Under the pieces are notes generated by a model that saw nothing but the letters and a program-made list of their open reading frames with translations, made no database searches and was not told the origin of the DNA. From the NCBI GenBank assembly GCA_002701625.1, contig NZWK01000016.1, positions 42,672 to 58,531 of the forward strand: DNA of 15,860 nt, in the 5' to 3' direction. The translations under genes were made by a program, and so were the position numbers. The DNA comes from Chloroflexota bacterium (GTDB taxonomy: Bacteria > Chloroflexota > Dehalococcoidia > UBA2979). Positions 13,124-15,860 of this stretch are shown here, piece after piece. Each line of letters starts with the position of its first letter. Position 1 is the first letter of the stretch.

Positions 13124-15265
13124 TTATCTAGAGTTATAAAGAGTGAGATTTTCTTTCGTAAGCTCGTTTCCAAGTTCTTCTTGAAATGAAGAAAAGTCTT
13201 CTAAATCCCCCTCCGCCACAAAAATAATGGACTTACCTGATTTTCCTGCTCGCCCAGTTCTACCTGTTCGGTGAATATATTCTTCCGTGTTTTGCGGAAA
13301 GTCGAAATGAACAACATGGGTGATTTCCGGAATATCAATTCCCCGTGCCGCCACATTTGTGGCAACTAGCAGGTCTAATACACCCTCACGAAATTGTTTT
13401 ACCACGCGGTCTCGGGTTCTTTGGTCCATATCTCCGTGTAGTGCGCCTACTTTAATACCTTCACCGGATAATGCTTTGGCTAGTCGTTCGACCATTCTTC
13501 TCGTTCGACAGAATACTAAGCTTTTACCCCTGAGCTCGCGTTCGATCAACTCTTTTAACGCAATTATTTTGTCACGTTCGGCAACTTCGACATATGTCTG
13601 TTGAATACTTACGGCCGCCGAGAGCTCTTTATCTATGGCTAGTGTTTCTGGATCTTCCATGAATTGCCAAATTAGTCGCTTGATAGTTGTGGGCATAGTT
13701 GCGGAGAAGAGGGCAGTTTGACGGGCCCGTGGCGTCTGCGACAGAATTTTTCTAATAGCAGGAAGAAAGCCTATATCTAGCATTTCATCTGCCTCATCTA
13801 ATACCGCGAACGAGACTTTCCGCAGGCTTAATGTTCGCCGCTGCAAGTGATCGAGCACGCGTCCAGGTGTTCCTACGACTATGTGAGGATTACCTTCTAA
13901 CGCCTGGAAGTCTTTTTTAAGTGCATGCCCACCTAACAAACCCACTGTTTTCAGATTCCATGGCTTGGCAAGTGTAGATATAACGTCAAGTACCTGTTGC
14001 GCGAGCTCTCGAGTTGGAACTAATACAAGCCCCTGAACTTGATTTTTTCTCTGATCAAGTGTCTCAATCATTGGTGAGGCAAAGGCGATAGTTTTACCAC
14101 TGCCTGTTTCTGCTAATCCAACCACGTCCTTTCCCGCTAGTAAAGTGGGAATGGTGGCAGCTTGAATGGGAGTTGGTGTGACAAACTCCATATCTCTGAA
14201 TACTTCAAGCGATAAGTCTTGAAGACCTAATTTCCGGAATTCTTCCGGGAGAGTACCGACGTTCTTAAGCACACTCTCTTGATTTGCTTGTGAATTAGTA
14301 GGGCGTTGTGTGGGTGAAGATTCGTCAATCTCTTTCACTGACTCAGCAGCTTTATCAGATATCTCCACCTGCTCAGATTGTTCGCGATTAGCGGCGGGTT
14401 CATCATTTTGTGAACTATGAGTGTCTTGTGGACGTGAATACTCTTTAATCTCTTTGATTGGCTCAGAAGCTTTAGTGGATATATCAGTCTGGTCAGATTG
14501 TTTGCGATTAGTCTTGGGTTTATCGGTTTGTGTGTCGCTGGCGTCTTGTGTCGGTATGGTTTCGTTAATCTTTTCGGCTAGCTTAGGATCTCTACTTGCC
14601 ATGTTCGGCCGATCAGACGTTGGCCGGTTTGCGTGTGTTTTTGAACGATTGAAGTCCGTATATTTCTTTTGCGGCGCTGATTTCGATGTTTCATCAGAAG
14701 GATTAATCCATCCACCAAGAGTTCTCGGACCACTTTCGATAAGTCGGTCAGTTGATTTGTGTCTGCGAGGTCGATGTCGTATTTCTGGTAGCAGCGTAGA
14801 ATCCCCTCCTGCATCTTTTGGCCTAAATGCTAAATCTTCAGGCAGTGGTGCTTCGAAAGTTCGTTCTCGCCTTCTTCTAGTGTAGTGATCTGTTTCGACT
14901 ACTCTACGACGATTCGATCCCCCATTAGGACGCCCTTGTTTATCAGACGCGCGGTCTGACTTTTGAGTATTGTTACTTGTGCGGGAATTGCTTCCACGCT
15001 TGTTTGCCACGGTTGTGGCATTAGATTGTTTCATATTCGAATTTTGTATCTTTTCTTTTTGTTGAATTTTCTGTGTTTGTTTTGAGTTTCCCCGAGCTTG
15101 TGTCTGCTCATCTCTACGATTAGCAACGGATTTTTGTGCGCCAGTATGTGAGTTAGTTCGTCGTTTTCTAGATCTTGGCGCAGATTGATCACCGGAATTG
15201 GACGAGGAGGTTTCGCCGGTCTCTTTTTTTATTAGAGACTTGATCCAATTAACGCCACGACTCAC
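13124..15265 (-). CDS. DEAD-box RNA helicase with long disordered N-terminal extension
   Basis: The 713-residue protein has its helicase core at about residues 338-700. It contains the Q motif (TPTPIQ, 363-368), AETGSGKT (385-392), PTRELAQ (417-423), TPGR (466-469), DEAD (490-493), SAT (521-523), then VATNVAARGIDIP and HRTGRTGR (665-672). It should unwind short RNA duplexes with ATP, in ribosome assembly or mRNA turnover. Unusually, the extension is at the N-terminus (about 335 residues), not the C-terminus as in CshA, DeaD or RhlE. It is rich in Ser, Asn, Gln, Lys and Arg, with Arg clusters at 31-36, 119-121 and 130-135 and a 40-residue repeat at about 229-325. The short tail holds no recognised RNA-binding domain. 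The start is GTG, with GGGAG on the minus strand 9 bases upstream (15275-15279). Confidence 0.92.
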   Translation of the reverse strand: MSRGVNWIKSLIKKETGETSSSNSGDQSAPRSRKRRTNSHTGAQKSVANRRDEQTQARGNSKQTQKIQQKEKIQNSNMKQSNATTVANKRGSNSRTSNNTQKSDRASDKQGRPNGGSNRRRVVETDHYTRRRRERTFEAPLPEDLAFRPKDAGGDSTLLPEIRHRPRRHKSTDRLIESGPRTLGGWINPSDETSKSAPQKKYTDFNRSKTHANRPTSDRPNMASRDPKLAEKINETIPTQDASDTQTDKPKTNRKQSDQTDISTKASEPIKEIKEYSRPQDTHSSQNDEPAANREQSEQVEISDKAAESVKEIDESSPTQRPTNSQANQESVLKNVGTLPEEFRKLGLQDLSLEVFRDMEFVTPTPIQAATIPTLLAGKDVVGLAETGSGKTIAFASPMIETLDQRKNQVQGLVLVPTRELAQQVLDVISTLAKPWNLKTVGLLGGHALKKDFQALEGNPHIVVGTPGRVLDHLQRRTLSLRKVSFAVLDEADEMLDIGFLPAIRKILSQTPRARQTALFSATMPTTIKRLIWQFMEDPETLAIDKELSAAVSIQQTYVEVAERDKIIALKELIERELRGKSLVFCRTRRMVERLAKALSGEGIKVGALHGDMDQRTRDRVVKQFREGVLDLLVATNVAARGIDIPEITHVVHFDFPQNTEEYIHRTGRTGRAGKSGKSIIFVAEGDLEDFSSFQEELGNELTKENLTLYNSR
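14281..14580. repeat. 120-bp in-frame tandem repeat inside the helicase gene
   Basis: Units 14331-14450 and 14451-14570 align without gaps; my hand count gives 81 identical bases of 120. A partial unit precedes them (about 14291-14330) and a decaying one follows (14571-14580 and beyond). In the protein the repeat is a 40-residue unit whose start reads like KEIxExxxPTQ. The coding frame is kept because 120 is a multiple of three. Confidence 0.8.
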
Positions 15266-15326
15266 CGGTTTACACTCCCGGTTTTTATTTCACTCATTTA
15301 TATCCTTGAGCTGGTATTTTGATTCG

Positions 15327-15338
15327 CACACAAGTGTG
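15327..15338. promoter_or_regulatory. Short inverted repeat upstream of the helicase
   Basis: CACAC and GTGTG are separated by AA, 62 bases before the helicase GTG. The 133-bp intergenic region 15266-15398 that holds it otherwise contains only the helicase ribosome site and AT-rich sequence. This could be an operator, but such a short repeat may be chance. Confidence 0.2.
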
Positions 15339-15398
15339 GACGACGGGAAAACATTAAGTAAATCATAGGCGGAATTGGTCTACTCGTCGAGGCGAAAG

Positions 15399-15860
15399 TT
15401 AACTTACAGACCCTGGATTTGGTCCGGGTATGTTGATAATGCTGGCGTTAACATGCTGTTGCGAGCATATCCAAACGATCGTTTTCGCAACGTCAATTTG
15501 GGTGGGATACATACTTTTCGAGGGGGGAGCAATATTTTCAGCTAGGATATCCACTATTAAATCATTAGAAACTCTATGTACGGGTCCAGGTGCAATAGCA
15601 TTAATTGATATTCCATTTGGAGCTTCTTTTCTACCCAAGGTTTTAACGAGCCAGTGCCTTCCAGATTTTCCGAGAGCATAATCATATGGTCCCTCTTCGG
15701 GCGCGACTTGCCAATTATCGGCGTCATATCCTCCGATTATGACAATATTTCCATGTTGCTTTAGTCGCATTTCTGGTAGCAACTCTTTTGTAAAAAGAAG
15801 GATTGGCGTTATTTCGTCATTTAGGTTTTTTTGCCAATTGTTAATTTGTACATCAGTTAG
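15399..15860 (-). CDS. SDR-family oxidoreductase, N-terminal part outside window
   Basis: On the minus strand the frame is open from the window edge, so 153 residues of the C-terminal portion are visible; a TTG at 15782 and the later ATG are internal. The fragment begins inside the helix before the active site (DVQINNWQKNLNDEI), continues with GNIVIIGGYDAD and carries the catalytic YALGK, so Tyr and Lys of YxxxK are both intact. ISINAIAPGPVHR follows, the segment that closes the substrate pocket. The C-terminal end is short and lacks the common GxxxxVDGG motif, ending in a Pro/Gly-rich tail instead. The Rossmann dinucleotide motif would lie beyond base 15860. The gene ends 133 bp before the helicase start on the same strand. 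Its substrate cannot be inferred; it may belong to a cluster to the right of the window. Confidence 0.82.
   Translation of the reverse strand, partial: LTDVQINNWQKNLNDEITPILLFTKELLPEMRLKQHGNIVIIGGYDADNWQVAPEEGPYDYALGKSGRHWLVKTLGRKEAPNGISINAIAPGPVHRVSNDLIVDILAENIAPPSKSMYPTQIDVAKTIVWICSQQHVNASIINIPGPNPGSVS

Noticed and set aside
14281..14580. Possible CRISPR or intergenic satellite because of the regular spacing
   Set aside because: The 120-bp units are diverged, without spacers, and lie in frame in a coding region.
14421..14885. 154-codon open frame on the plus strand opposite the helicase
   Set aside because: It mirrors the repetitive coding sequence of the helicase N-terminus; the product is Ser/Leu/Val-rich without motifs and there is no ribosome site.

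Overview
The window looks like bacterial chromosome of moderate, slightly AT-rich composition. It holds densely packed catabolic and housekeeping genes and no phage, transposon, CRISPR, tRNA or rRNA sequence that I can see. The mix is a DUF35 zinc-ribbon/OB-fold protein, two divergent acyl-CoA dehydrogenases, a probable F420-dependent luciferase-like oxidoreductase, two SDRs, and a DUF1800/DUF1501/NHL cluster. It is reminiscent of marine Chloroflexota (SAR202/Dehalococcoidia-like) or of actinobacterial-type catabolic genomes. This assignment is an inference from gene content, not proven by the sequence.

Layout. The left edge (1-420, +) is the 3' part of a DUF35 acyl-CoA-binding-type protein, facing an Abhydrolase_2 carboxylesterase (455-1141, -). 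From 1230 to 4148 (+) is a copper module: a small HMA-domain protein with extra Cys/His clusters, then a P1B-1 Cu+-ATPase in the same reading frame after an amber stop. An acyl-CoA dehydrogenase follows (4235-5416, +). After a short region with a UUCG hairpin and a 12-bp palindrome comes a compact five-gene run (5509-9956, +): DUF1800, DUF1501, NHL-repeat protein, a nucleotidyltransferase-fold protein with a degraded active site, and a HEPN protein. None of the first three carries an export signal.

The right part is on the minus strand. Read in transcription order, it starts with the C-terminal part of an SDR cut by the window edge (15399-15860). Then come a DEAD-box RNA helicase with a long repetitive hydrophilic N-terminus (13124-15265), a luciferase-like oxidoreductase (12043-13041), an SDR lacking the YxxxK dyad (11225-12022) and a second acyl-CoA dehydrogenase-family protein (10002-11174). 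The last three form a probable catabolic operon with a candidate promoter at 13060-13089.

The best candidate for something undescribed is the DUF1800-DUF1501-NHL-NTase-HEPN operon. The DUF1800/DUF1501 pair is normally associated with export, but here it appears cytoplasmic and sits with a beta-propeller and a non-canonical MNT/HEPN pair. The metal-binding protein in front of the Cu-ATPase is second. There is no gene-free stretch longer than about 135 bp.
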